Below, in pieces: positions 10,791 through 24,654 of a stretch of 25,023 nucleotides of DNA. The notes beneath the pieces were generated by a model. It did no database searches, was not told the DNA's origin, and saw only the letters and a program-made list of their open reading frames with translations. The stretch covers positions 152,372 to 177,394 of the forward strand of contig CAMPET010000015.1 in assembly GCA_946803715.1 (NCBI GenBank), read 5' to 3'. This stretch comes from Beroe ovata (taxonomy: Eukaryota > Ctenophora > Nuda > Beroida > Beroidae). The stretch's first letter is position 1. Each line of letters starts with the position of its first letter. A program made the position numbers and the translations under genes.

Positions 10791-10868
10791 TCTGAACGCA
10801 CTTCTAGCTCTGAACGCACTTCTATAAGATCTGAACGCACTTCTATTTAAGATCTGAACGCACTTCTA
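10791..10868. repeat. Four copies of TCTGAACGCACTTCTA
   Basis: The 16-mer TCTGAACGCACTTCTA occurs four times without change. The spacers between copies grow (GC, then TAAGA-type, then TTTAAGA-type), so the copies are interspaced rather than strictly tandem. Conserved units with variable spacers look more like a cluster of binding sites than slippage DNA. The bound factor, if any, is unknown. Confidence 0.8.
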
Positions 10869-10985
10869 ACGAAGCTATTCCAGCTCAATCTCGAACATTT
10901 GTCTATCAAACCATCAACTATGATATCAAGATATCAAGCCCCTCTCTCCTCAGTCTCAGTAACTACTCGAATAGCCATGACGTCA

Positions 10986-11060
10986 CACTTTGCCGCCACC
11001 ATGTGTACCTCATGACATCACTATGACATCACTTGACAGTTACATGAGGACGGCAAAGTG
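10986..11060. repeat. Imperfect hairpin around CACTTTGCCG
   Basis: CACTTTGCCG (10986-10995) is the exact reverse complement of CGGCAAAGTG (11051-11060). A second inner pairing of CCTCATG with CATGAGG extends the structure. The loop holds a repeated ATGACATCACT motif. This foldback of about 75 bp could be a short inverted-repeat element. Confidence 0.5.
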
Positions 11061-11671
11061 AGGAGACATATGAAACCATCTTGATCACACCATCTTGATC
11101 ACACAAACACATATAATTCCACCTCTGGGCAGAGATTATGTGTGATAGACACATGGTTTCGTATTACAGATTGCCGCGCATTATCACTCACACATATAAA
11201 GACTATGCGAGACATCCCTGTTCTCTGAGCACATAGCTCTGTTCTCATGTGTGTTTTCTGGGTTTCTCCAGGAGGGCGCAGTGCGAAGCACTACAATGCC
11301 AACCCCTCGCACTATAGCATATTCCATGATTCACTCGTTACATATATCATGTTATCGCTACATATCCGCGCCCTGCATTTTCTATTCAGCATCGAACTGT
11401 ATATCCAGCATCTGTTACAAAGATAGCGCGTGCGTTTGAGAGTTATAGTGCGCGCCATACCGTAGCTTGTGTTGAACTTGTTTTATATATATTTTTCCTT
11501 TTTTCCAACTTTCTAAATAAATTTTGTCCATTAATGAATTCTCCTTTGTAATTATAACACTCCCCCCCCCCCCCAGTTAGAGGCGTTCTAGTTGTTGTTA
11601 ACTGCCCGATGGAATTATGGCGATCTAATTACATTAAGATTTAGCACGTTACCTTGACAACGGTCGAGTAG

Positions 11672-11674
<3 letters not shown>
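11061..11674. other. Noncoding region with C-homopolymer
   Basis: No gene recognised. It contains a two-copy 14-bp repeat ACCATCTTGATCAC (about 11078-11105) and a run of 13 C at 11562-11574. Confidence 0.5.

Positions 11675-11722
<48 letters not shown>
11675..11722. repeat. (CA)n microsatellite upstream of the ZCCHC24 gene
   Basis: Perfect CA tract of about 48 bp that ends only 17 bp before a TATA-like site and about 115 bp before the ZCCHC24 start codon. It therefore sits within the probable proximal promoter, where length variation could affect expression. Confidence 0.9.
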
Positions 11723-11725
<3 letters not shown>

Positions 11726-11738
11726 GGACACTCAGGTG

Positions 11739-11745
11739 TTATATA
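11739..11745 (+). promoter_or_regulatory. TATA-like element upstream of ZCCHC24
   Basis: TTATATA followed by GG lies 100 bp before the ATG at 11839. A start site about 30 bp downstream would leave a 5' leader of roughly 70 nt with no intron needed. Position and sequence are the only support. Confidence 0.35.
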
Positions 11746-11838
11746 GGACCGAGTAATACTGGTATTGGGTTACCACGAGCACTGTCTCCCTCGCTGCTTT
11801 CCCCCGCTCTCTCATCGAGTACGTGTCTTTGTTACAAT

Positions 11839-15850
<4,012 letters not shown>

Positions 15851-15859
15851 TAGTATTGG

Positions 15860-18800
15860 GAACACGATTCAGGCCGTTTCAGGCCTTAGTTTTCGTTGGA
15901 AATTGCTCTAATTTCCGATTAAGCCTGATTGACACTAGAGAGTTCATGGGACTTAAAAAATCGTCTCAAGACGACAAATAAAGTCAGAATTGACTGAAAA
16001 TTGGTATCGGAATTCTTGATCACTGTCCTAACAATATCCTGTCATAATTAGATCATTTGGAGAAAGTCGATGATTTGACCCTTTCAGATTTCCATACTAA
16101 CCATCAGTGTTTTTGATCAGATTTGACGGAAAATTTTTGTGTCATATTTTCGATCAAAAACGGACCTAATCGACTCAAAATTTGATGGGGAACACGAATC
16201 CGACCATTTCAGGTCTTGGTTTTTGTTGGGAATTGGTCTTATTTCCGATTAAGCCTGATCGACACTAAAGAGTTCATGGGACTTAAAAAATCGTCTCGAG
16301 ACGACAAATAAAGTCAGAATTGACTGAAAATTGGTATCGGAATTCTTGATCACTGTCCTAACAATATCCCGTCATAATTAGATCATTTGGAGAAAGTCGA
16401 TGATTTGACGCTTTCAGATTTCCATACTAACCATCAGTGTTTTTCATCAGATTTGACGGAAAATTTTTGTGTCATATTTTCGATCAAAGATGGACCTAAT
16501 CGACTCAAAATTTGATGTGGAACAGGATTCCGGCCATTTCAGGTCTTGGTTTTTGTTGGAAATTCCTCTATTTTCCGATAAAGCCTGAAATGACACTAAT
16601 GCTTTATGGGACACAAAAAATCGTCTCAAGACGACAAATAAGGTCAGAATTGTCTAAAATTTGGCATCGGAGCTGCTGATCACTGTCTTAACAATATCCC
16701 ATCATAATAAGATCATTTGGAGAAAGTCGGTTTTTTGACCCTTTCAGATTTCCATACTAACCATCAGTGTTTTTGATCAGATTTGACGGAAAATTTTTGT
16801 GTCATATTTTCGATCCAAAATGGACCTAATCGACTCAAAATTTGATGGGGAACACGATTCCGGCCATTTCAGGTCTTGGTTTTTGTTGGAAATTGCTCTA
16901 ATTTCCGATTAAGCCTGATTGACACTAGAGAGTTAATGGGACACAAAAAATCGTCTCAAGACGACAAATAGCGTCAGAAATGTCTAAAAATTGGTATCCG
17001 AATTCTTGATCCATGCCCTAAGAATATCCCATCATAATTGGATCATTTGGAGAAAGTCGATGATTTGACCCTTTCAGATTTCCATACTAACCATCAGTGT
17101 TTTTGATCAGATTTGACGGAAAATTTTTGTGTCATATTTTCGATCAAAAATGGACCTAATCGACTCAAAATTTGATGGGGAACACGATTCCGGCCATTTC
17201 AGGTCTTGGTTTTTGTTGGAAATTGCTCTAATTTCCGATTAAGCCTGATTGACACTAGAGAGTTAATGGGACACAAAAAATCGTCTCAAGACGACAAATA
17301 GCGTCAGAAATGTCTAAAAATTGGTATCCGAATTCTTGATCCATGCCCTAAGAATATCCCATCATAATTGGATCATTTGGAGAAAGTCGATGATTTGACC
17401 CTTTCAGATTTCCATACTAACCATCAGTGTTTTTGATCAGATTTGACGGAAAATTTTTGTGTCATATTTTCGATCAAAAATGGACCTAATCGACTCAAAA
17501 TTTGATGGGGAACACGATTCCGGCCATTTCAGGTCTTGGTTTTTGTTGGAAATTGCTCTAATTTCCGATTAAGCCTGATTGACACTAGAGAGTTAATGGG
17601 ACACAAAAAATCGTCTCAAGACGACAAATAGCGTCAGAAATGTCTAAAAATTGGTATCCGAATTCTTGATCCATGCCCTAAGAATATCCCATCATAATTG
17701 GATCATTTGGAGAAAGTCGATGATTTGACCCTTTCAGATTTCCATACTAACCATCAGTGTTTTTGATCAGATTTGACGGAAAATTTTTGTGTCATATTTT
17801 CGATCAAAAATGGACCTAATCGACTTAAAATTTGATGGAGAACACGATTCCGGCCATTTCAGGTCTTGGTTTTTGTTGGAAATTGATTTAATTTCCGATT
17901 AAGCCTGATTGGCAATAGAGAGTTCATGGGACACAAAAAATCGTCTCAAGACGACAAATAAAGTCAAAATTGTCCTAAAATTGGTATCCGAATTCTTTAT
18001 CACTGTCATAACAATATCCCGTCATAATCAGATCATTTGGAGAAAGTCGGTGTTTTGACCCTTTCAGATTTCCATACTAACCATCAGTGTTTTTGATCAG
18101 ATTTGACGGAAAATTTTTGTGTCATATTTTCGATCAAAAATGGACCTAATCGACTTAAAATTTGATGGAGAACACGATTCCGGCCATTTCAGGTCTTGGT
18201 TTTTGTTGGAAATTGCTCTAATTTCCGATTAAGCCTGATTGACACTAGAGAGTTAATGGGACACAAAAAATCGTCTCAAGACGACAAATAGCGTCAGAAA
18301 TGTCTAAAAATTGGTATCCGAATTCTTGATCCATGCCCTAAGAATATCCCATCATAATTGGATCATTTGGAGAAAGTCGATGATTTGACCCTTTCAGATT
18401 TCCATACTAACCATCAGTGTTTTTGATCAGATTTGACGGAAAATTTTTGTGTCATATTTTCGATCAAAAATGGACCTAATCGACTCAAAATTTGATGGGG
18501 AACACGATTCCGGCCATTTCAGGTCTTGGTTTTTGTTGGAAATTGCTCTAATTTCCGATTAAGCCTGATTGACACTAGAGAGTTAATGGGACACAAAAAA
18601 TCGTCTCAAGACGACAAATAGCGTCAGAAATGTCTAAAAATTGGTATCCGAATTCTTGATCCATGCCCTAAGAATATCCCATCATAATTGGATCATTTGG
18701 AGAAAGTCGATGATTTGACCCTTTCAGATTTCCATACTAACCATCAGTGTTTTTGATCAGATTTGACGGAAAATTTTTGTGTCATATTTTCGATCAAAAA

Positions 18801-19288
18801 TGGACCTAATCGACTCAAAATTTGATGGGGAACACGATTCTGGCTATCACAGGTCTTGGTTTTCGTTGAAGAAAGCTCTTTTTTCCGATAAAGCCTAATT
18901 GACACTAGACAGTTCGTGGGACACAAAAAATCCTCTCAAGACGACAAATAGAGTCAGAACTGTCTAGAAATTGGTATCGGAACAATTGATCACTGTCCTA
19001 ACAATATCCCGTCATAATCAGATCATTTGGAGAAAGTCGATGTTTTGACCCTTTTAGATTTCCATACTAACCATCAGTGTTTTTGATCAGATTTGACGGA
19101 AAATTTTTGTATCATATTTTTGATTTAAAATGGACCCAATCGACTCAAAATTTGATGGGGAACACGATTCCGGCCATTTCAGGTCTTGGTTTTCGTTTGA
19201 AATTCCACTTATTTCCGATAAAGCCTGATTGACACTAGAGAGTTCATGGGACACAAAAAAATCCTCTCAAGACGACAAATCAAGTCAG
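15860..19288. repeat. 330-bp tandem satellite array, about 10.4 monomers
   Basis: The landmark GATCATTTGGAGAAAGTCGA (or a close variant) recurs at 16051, 16381, 16711, 17041, 17371, 17701, 18031, 18361, 18691 and 19021. The spacing is exactly 330 bp each time, with no net indel. Monomers starting at 17041, 17371 and 18361 read as identical over all 330 bp; those at 17701 and 18031 carry blocks of another variant, and the outer monomers are more diverged. Each monomer contains the palindrome TCGTCT-CA-AGACGA and a wider TTTTGATC/GATCAAAA pairing. The pattern of identical inner and diverged outer units is typical of a satellite homogenised by unequal exchange or conversion. Open frames of about 60 codons recur on the minus strand but belong to no known family. 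Confidence 0.95.
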
Positions 19289-19735
19289 GATAATTCTACC
19301 AATTCCGCCATCTTTGATTGTACCTCTTTCCATGATATCTGTGTCAAGGCATTCAACCTCTCCTCCTTACTACATAGTTTTCCATCAGTAATTCTATCGC
19401 AGATAAAAGCATGATGGAACAGGAAAGCCCATCAATTCATTTTCACACGGAAATCTATGTGGAATCATGTGACAATAGCACGGATTCAATTTCACCATCA
19501 AGTGTCAGTAGATAGTATTTAGCGGCGTCCTAGGGAATCATCGTAACTCTTTTGCTGTCCTCGGCTGCTTCGCTTTCTGTTCCAAACTTTGCTCAGAATC
19601 CATATTTTGTACCATTCTGTGCTGAAATTCTCGCTCTCATAAATCACATGGAGATTTTCCAAGTTCCAGTAGCAGTAACTAGTACCTGTTTCTAACATTT
19701 CACTTCCTCTCTTTCTCTCTCCCTCAGAAAGCGAA
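19289..19735. other. Region between the satellite and the aquaporin start
   Basis: About 440 bp with no recognised gene. It probably contains the aquaporin 5' region, because a pyrimidine-rich acceptor (TCTCTCTCCCTCAG, ending 19727) sits 8 bp before the ATG and implies an upstream untranslated exon. I searched here for the missing ZCCHC24 zinc-finger exon and did not find it. Confidence 0.5.
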
Positions 19736-20378
19736 ATGGCAGAAGCTGCTATGGAGAACGGAGGGAAGGGATCTAAGAAGACTCCGGTGTGTATAATGAA
19801 GTACCTCTATCCTCAGAAAAAACCATCCCCTTTCTCCCCATTACTATGACGTCATTACCAAATAATAACGTCGCCATATGAATCTCTCCACGCCATTAAT
19901 CCCCGTATATTCCTCAGAAGCGATGTTGGACTATATTCGGGGATGATATGAACGATATGCCTGGTCTGCTGAAAGCGCTGGCTGCCGAGTTTCTGGGAAC
20001 ATTCTTTCTGATTCTCGTGTGTGTGGGATCAGCCAACTCGAGAACTCTTCACTTGATGGGTGGAACCGGGAATCCGGCCTATTTCCTCGCTATATCATGT
20101 GCATTCGGATTCGGTGAGTGGTTTCAGCTTAAATATGTGGTGTGTAAACTGTTAAGTGGTGTCAGTGAAAATTGCTGCCAGCGTGGAGTGGTGACAGTGA
20201 AAAGTGGTGTCAACACTCTTCTCCACAGGTATTGGAGCGATTGTTCACATCATATCCGAGGCTAGTGGTGGAAATGTGAATCCAGCGGTGTCACTAGCCC
20301 TCTTCCTGGACAAGAGAATCTCCCTCATGAGATGCATCCTCTACACCATTGTACAGTTTATCGGCGGATTCGTGGGAG
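19736..20378 (+). CDS. Aquaporin (MIP family), N-terminal half, cut by a gap
   Basis: Three exons join in phase: 19736-19786, 19918-20113 and 20229-20378. They encode about 132 residues, roughly half of a normal 250-300 residue aquaporin. A short hydrophilic N-terminus is followed by a first membrane helix (AAEFLGTFFLILVCVGSAN, about 39-57) and a second helix running into IGAIVHIISE. Loop B then gives SGGNVNPAVSLALFL with the first NPA box at residues 100-102, followed by a third helix near residues 118-132. Aquaporins are tetrameric channels for water, and sometimes glycerol, in cell membranes. The SGGNVNPAV form is that of classical water-selective members rather than aquaglyceroporins, but selectivity-filter residues of the second half are not available. 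The frame stops at the N at 20379, and the second NPA half is not found after it. The start has an in-frame ATG close to an acceptor. Confidence 0.9.
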
Positions 20379-20379
20379 N
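20379..20379. other. Assembly gap inside the aquaporin gene
   Basis: A single N truncates exon 3 of the aquaporin. The bases just after it (GC-rich, then GAGGTTACATGAGG-type repeats) do not continue the protein and lead directly into satellite sequence. A misjoin or an unresolved gap is likely. Confidence 0.8.
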
Positions 20380-20458
20380 CGGGCGGCCTCCAAGAGGTGG
20401 TCTAATTGGGTCTCCAAGGAAAGCCGACATGAGGTTACATGAGGAGGAGGTTAGGTTA

Positions 20459-20950
20459 CATATTTTTGATCTAAAATGGATCTAATCGACTCAAAATTTG
20501 ATGAGGAACACGATTCAGGCCGTTGCAGGTCTTGGTTTTTGTTGGAAATTGCTCTTATTTCCGATAAAGCCTGAGTTGACAATAGAGGTACATGGGACAC
20601 AAAAAATCGTCTCAAGACGACAAATAAAGTCAAAATTGTCTCAAAATTGGTATCGGAATTCTTTATCACTGTCCTAACAATATTTCGTCATAATCAGATC
20701 ATTTGGAGAAAGTCGATGATTTGACCCTTTCAGATTTCCATACTAACCATCAGTGTTTTTGATCAGATTTGACGGAAAATTTTAGTGTCATATTTTCGAT
20801 CAAAAATGGACCCAATCGACTCAAAATTTGATGGGGAACACGATTCCGGCCATTCCAGTTCTTGGTTTTTGTTGGAAAGTGCTCTTTTTTCCGTTTAAAG
20901 CCTGATTGATACTAGAGAGTTCATGGGACACAAAAAATCGTCTCAAGCTC
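20459..20950. repeat. Second block of the 330-bp satellite, about 1.5 monomers
   Basis: This matches the main array over about 490 bp, from the TTTTTGATCTAAAATGG region to the TCGTCTCAAG palindrome half. It ends within about 20 bp of the same monomer position at which the main array ends near 19280. It belongs to the diverged, outer type of monomer. Confidence 0.92.
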
Positions 20951-21455
20951 AAGTTATTGATTTCTGGACACTGAGATAACGAGCTTCGTCAACAGGGAGG
21001 ATCGCTTGTTCTGGAGAGCTTCGGCAGAGAACGGAAATTGCAGTAGAGAGCTATTTTGAGGTGGTCTATAGGATCAAGCTTCTGCTTATTGAGTTCCATC
21101 TTATTGGCGGTGACTAGTCTATTATGTACAACAAGCGGTCGGGATAGGGATTAAGGTGAAATCTGTTTGAAGACTCTTGTATCATCCGCAAAGAAACTGA
21201 ATGAGACCCTTGCGTGCAAAACAATGAAGGACTAAGGAGAAAGGAGCGAATATAAGGCAGACCAACCAATAATCTCAAATTTCAATGTCTTCAAGTTGAG
21301 GACAGTTAAGGCTGGCTTTTCCTCAACTTCATGCATATTGCAAAAACATCATGCATGTACGACTACATTAACTACATTAACTACATTAACTACAGAGTGG
21401 AACAACTCCTCCAGCTATAAAATACTACAGCTGCTAATAACTATCGGTATTTCAG
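20951..21455. other. Region upstream of the first visible CFAP144 exon
   Basis: No exon recognised in about 500 bp. A 9-bp tandem repeat (CTACATTAA, about 3.5 copies, 21363-21394) lies here. The N-terminal CFAP144 exon or exons expected upstream were not found. Confidence 0.45.
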
Positions 21456-22406
21456 TGGTTGTGTTGGCATCGAAACCGAACTCAAGTGTTGAGGATGATA
21501 CAAAAGAAGATGGTAGGTGTTACAAATGTTTTCTTATCTATTGTTTCCAATCACCAATCAGTAACGTCACTGGGATAAGAGATAGTATTGTCTGACGTAG
21601 GACACTTTGCAATTTGCATACATAAATCCATATAATCCTCATATTAAAGCTGGAAACAATTAATGGACAATGGTGTCGTTACTGCTTCGAAGATATATTC
21701 AATGTGACGGGTTTTTAGGCTTGGTCTATCGTCTTATGGAACTTTTCCCTAATCTGGGAGCTATTCTCTAATCTGGGAGCTATTCCCTAATCTTATCTCA
21801 ACTTCTTACTCAGATCAGTACATCAACATCTTCAAGAAAGCTCGAGAAGTTCCAACAGAGAAATACGACCACCCACAAACAGAATCGCAGTCATATGGAT
21901 GGTTCACCACGCCTTTGGTAGGTGATATTGTGTAGCTCTGTGAGGAGAAAATGTGCCCGTCGCTCAGAAATCATCATTTTGCGTAGCGCGCTTGGCGTAT
22001 TATGTGATTACAATCGCGCGCGATCGAAAATTATGATGCGTGTTGGCATGGAGATTTGGTAGTGCGCGGCTCAGGGACATGGAAAATGTTTCTAATAATT
22101 ACCCATTTATTGTGATCCTACATTAGTTTCTCATTTCCTAGGAAAAGCTAGAAACAGAGCGTACATCTAATGTCTGGGTTTATGCCCTGTTTAACTCAAT
22201 ATCGCGCTATTTTGACAACCAATTTACAAATTGAACACATTATGCGACGCTTTATTCCTCGTCAATTATACTTCAACCCTTGACTATTTCAGATTGACAG
22301 TGACAGGTCAGATATCAGACTGCATCATCCCAGAACGATGAGTGAAGTGACTAAGTACATGGATGCTGCATGGAGACTCAAGGAACAGTCTGAGAACATG
22401 CAATGA
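21456..22406 (+). CDS. CFAP144: CFAP144 (FAM183 family) ciliary protein, 3' exons
   Basis: Three exons join in phase: 21456-21512, 21814-21917 and 22293-22406 (TGA). They follow a good acceptor preceded by a branch-point-like GCTAATAAC. The product reads VVLASKPNSSVEDD, then QYINIFKKAREVPTEKYDHP, then QTESQSYGWFTTPL. The last exon gives DRSDIRLHHPRTMSEVTKYM and ends in WRLKEQSENMQ. This is the C-terminal pattern of the FAM183/CFAP144 family: KP, (K/R)KY..PQTE.QE.GW...PL, R.D.RL.H and a terminal helix. CFAP144 is a small microtubule inner protein of the axoneme in motile cilia. The first codon is split, so at least one exon with the N-terminal third lies upstream; it is not recognisable back to the gap at 20379 and may be lost in it. 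The canonical QE is QS here. Confidence 0.85.
21745..21793. repeat. 19-bp tandem repeat in a CFAP144 intron
   Basis: About two and a half copies of a CCCTAATCTGGGAGCTATT unit, immediately upstream of the branch and acceptor region of the second visible exon. The duplication stays outside the coding sequence. Confidence 0.75.
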
Positions 22407-22987
22407 GGAATATTGTGATCTAGCGAGGACTTATAGTCGGCATCGATAAAAACATGCATTTTTCAAGGGAGTTGAAGTTGCACTACAGAGACAAATCAGT
22501 TGTTTATCATTTTAATGTTGATCAAAGGAGACTCCATGCGATTTACTGAAGCAGATATCTTCTATACCACGTGATTTTAATATGAATGTAATATTTTCAA
22601 GGAGTTGTAACTACCACCAACAGCATGTTTTATTTTGTATAAATTATAACTGGGCGCCAAACTGCTTGCAACCCCTTTTTCTTAATTTCGTAATTACAAG
22701 CCGTAATAACCTGTAATTAACCAGCAATTATGCCTGTCATTCGTAATAGAAAATTGAAGGGCTATTATTATAACGTCCTCTGCTATAATTGGCGTCCCCT
22801 CTCTTTCTCTGACCCTCTACTAAGGGAACTGGGAAGGCACACCTTTTCCACGAAAAAGGGGGTCCCCAGATTACACACACACATACAGTATATATATAGG
22901 ATGGGGGTGAATTAGGAGTCATGCTAACAATAGAACATTGACTGCCCGACATTAATGTGTCGTGTTATAAAACCGTAGCATAGTTAA

Positions 22988-23731
22988 ATCTAGCTTACTA
23001 CCACATGCTACTACTACCCTGGGTTTTGTATGACAGAAATACTGTTTATAGTATGCTGTATTGTGGTCCCATATACCACAATCAGTGGTTTTGTTTAGCG
23101 CTAAACACAGTGTGACTGGGCAATGTAGTTTCACGTCTGTCTATGCTACCCCTATTACTCCCGTCGACCATATTTTACTCCAGACTGAAATTTGGTGTGA
23201 AGTTTAAAAACATAAAGTAATCGTGTCCACTAAATCGCAACCATCGATCACAGCTTCTTCTGACACAGTAGTAGTACATAATTGGGGGTAAAATTTGAGG
23301 ACTAACTTTCAAGCTCATTTGTCTCGCAATATGTTCGACTNCAGCGGCATTTTATAGCCTTAGGATTCTTTATATCTAGCTTACTACCACATGCTACTAC
23401 TACCCTAGGTTTTGTATGACAGAAATACTGTTTATAGTATGCTCTATTGTGGTCCCATATACCCCAATCAGTGGTTTTGTTTAGCGCTAAACACTGTGTG
23501 ACAGAGCAATGTAGTTTCACGTCTGTCTATGCTACCCGTATGCTATTACTCCCGTCGACCATATTTTACTCCAGACTGAAATTTGGCGTGAAGTTTGAAA
23601 ACATAAAGTAATCGTGTCCACTAAATCGCAACCATCGATCACAGTTTCTTCTGACACAGTAGTAGTACATAATTGGGGGTAAAATTTGAGGACTTACTTT
23701 CAAGCTCATTTGTCTCGCAATATGTTCGACT
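22988..23731. repeat. Direct duplication (353 and 358 bp) flanking a gap
   Basis: 22988-23340 and 23374-23731 run in parallel from ATCTAGCTTACTACC to CAATATGTTCGACT. They differ by scattered substitutions and one 5-bp insertion (TATGC near 23540). The first copy ends exactly at the N at 23341. Each copy carries the perfect palindrome GTTTAGCGCTAAAC (23093-23106 and 23479-23492). This is either a true tandem duplication or two alleles placed side by side by the assembler. Confidence 0.92.
23341..23341. other. Assembly gap between the duplicated copies
   Basis: A single N lies exactly at the end of the first duplicate. The 33 bp that follow differ from the sequence that precedes the first copy. 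Confidence 0.8.
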
Positions 23732-24367
23732 CCTCCATTTACTGTTTACTAGTCACAGCATTGCTGGATTAGGGATCTGCCATAGGGCAAGAACTGCAAT
23801 ATAGTAATTGGAGTGTGCGACATTATTTTGCTATTACATATATATTGATATACGGTAGTACGGGGGTGCGGGGGCACCTACTTGGTCACCATATGCAGGG
23901 GGTAATAACCCCTCACCATCACCACCTCTCGGGTACATATTTAGCAGAGCAGCCCCCTCCCCTCAGTCCACTATTTCACCACTTTGTGATTTGTGCTGCC
24001 TCGTCACATGTGCACGATATAACACCAAATTCTATATCTTCACATCCCCCATGATAATATAATGATAATGACATGGTCACAGTGATTCAGGGATAGTTTC
24101 ATCTCTTATTGTAATGCAGGGCACTGCCTTCTTCATAGTATTATAGCTCGTGCGCATGACCGCCACACGATTCGTGCATTTGTGATCTAATCGAGGTACT
24201 GGAATATTAAATTGGGGGATGGAGAGAGAATGAGCTCGTGTTATTATCAGAGACAATCCAATTAAATGACGCTCTGTTGACAAGGTCGATAATAGAGATG
24301 ACTAGCAGGAGACTTGTTCATCATACGACATGATAACTTGTGTCGGTATTTAGGAGCAGAGCGGGGG

Positions 24368-24375
24368 TATAAATA
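24368..24375 (+). promoter_or_regulatory. TATA box of the secreted-precursor gene
   Basis: TATAAATA in the context GGGGTATAAATACAGTGGGATGCG, 280 bp before the start codon. A strong acceptor (TTATCCATTTCCCGCAG, ending 24604) lies between them, so the leader is probably spliced, with a short untranslated first exon near 24400. The same GGGGTATAAATA string occurs at 7007-7018. Confidence 0.5.
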
Positions 24376-24654
24376 CAGTGGGATGCGTCAACGGAGACGC
24401 GTATTGTAGTCGCCTTGCCGCACCGTGCATGCAACAGACCAATCCAATAATTCCTACTTTGCAGACGTTTTATGATATACTCTGGATTCTATGGGCATGC
24501 TATTATATTGAACCATGCTTTAGTTCACAAAGTTGGATCATCTAGCATGATAACTGTGAATCCTATTGATAGATTCGATATGATTTTTTATCCATTTCCC
24601 GCAGAGTTTATGTGCTAAAAGGAGCCCAAAGATCTCAAGAATCTTCAAACTCAA

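Larger units (their letters stand above)
22407..24367. other. Intergenic region between CFAP144 and the secreted-precursor gene
   Basis: About 2 kb with no recognised gene. It includes an AT-rich TAATTA-bearing stretch (22685-22735), the duplicated segment described separately, and a GC-mixed stretch at 23850-24060. Confidence 0.5.

Noticed and set aside
16447-18926. Recurring minus-strand frames of about 60 codons in the 330-bp repeats
   Set aside because: They recur because 330 is a multiple of three and the monomers are alike. They have no start context, splice sites or family resemblance, and stops interrupt them in each unit.
15860-20950. CRISPR-like array
   Set aside because: The repeats are contiguous 330-bp monomers without unique spacers, in an intron-bearing animal genome.
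21296-21455. Extension of the CFAP144 first exon upstream into a hydrophobic stretch
   Set aside because: The apparent membrane segment is the translation of a branch point, pyrimidine-rich tract and acceptor (ending 21455). The conserved family sequence begins only after it.
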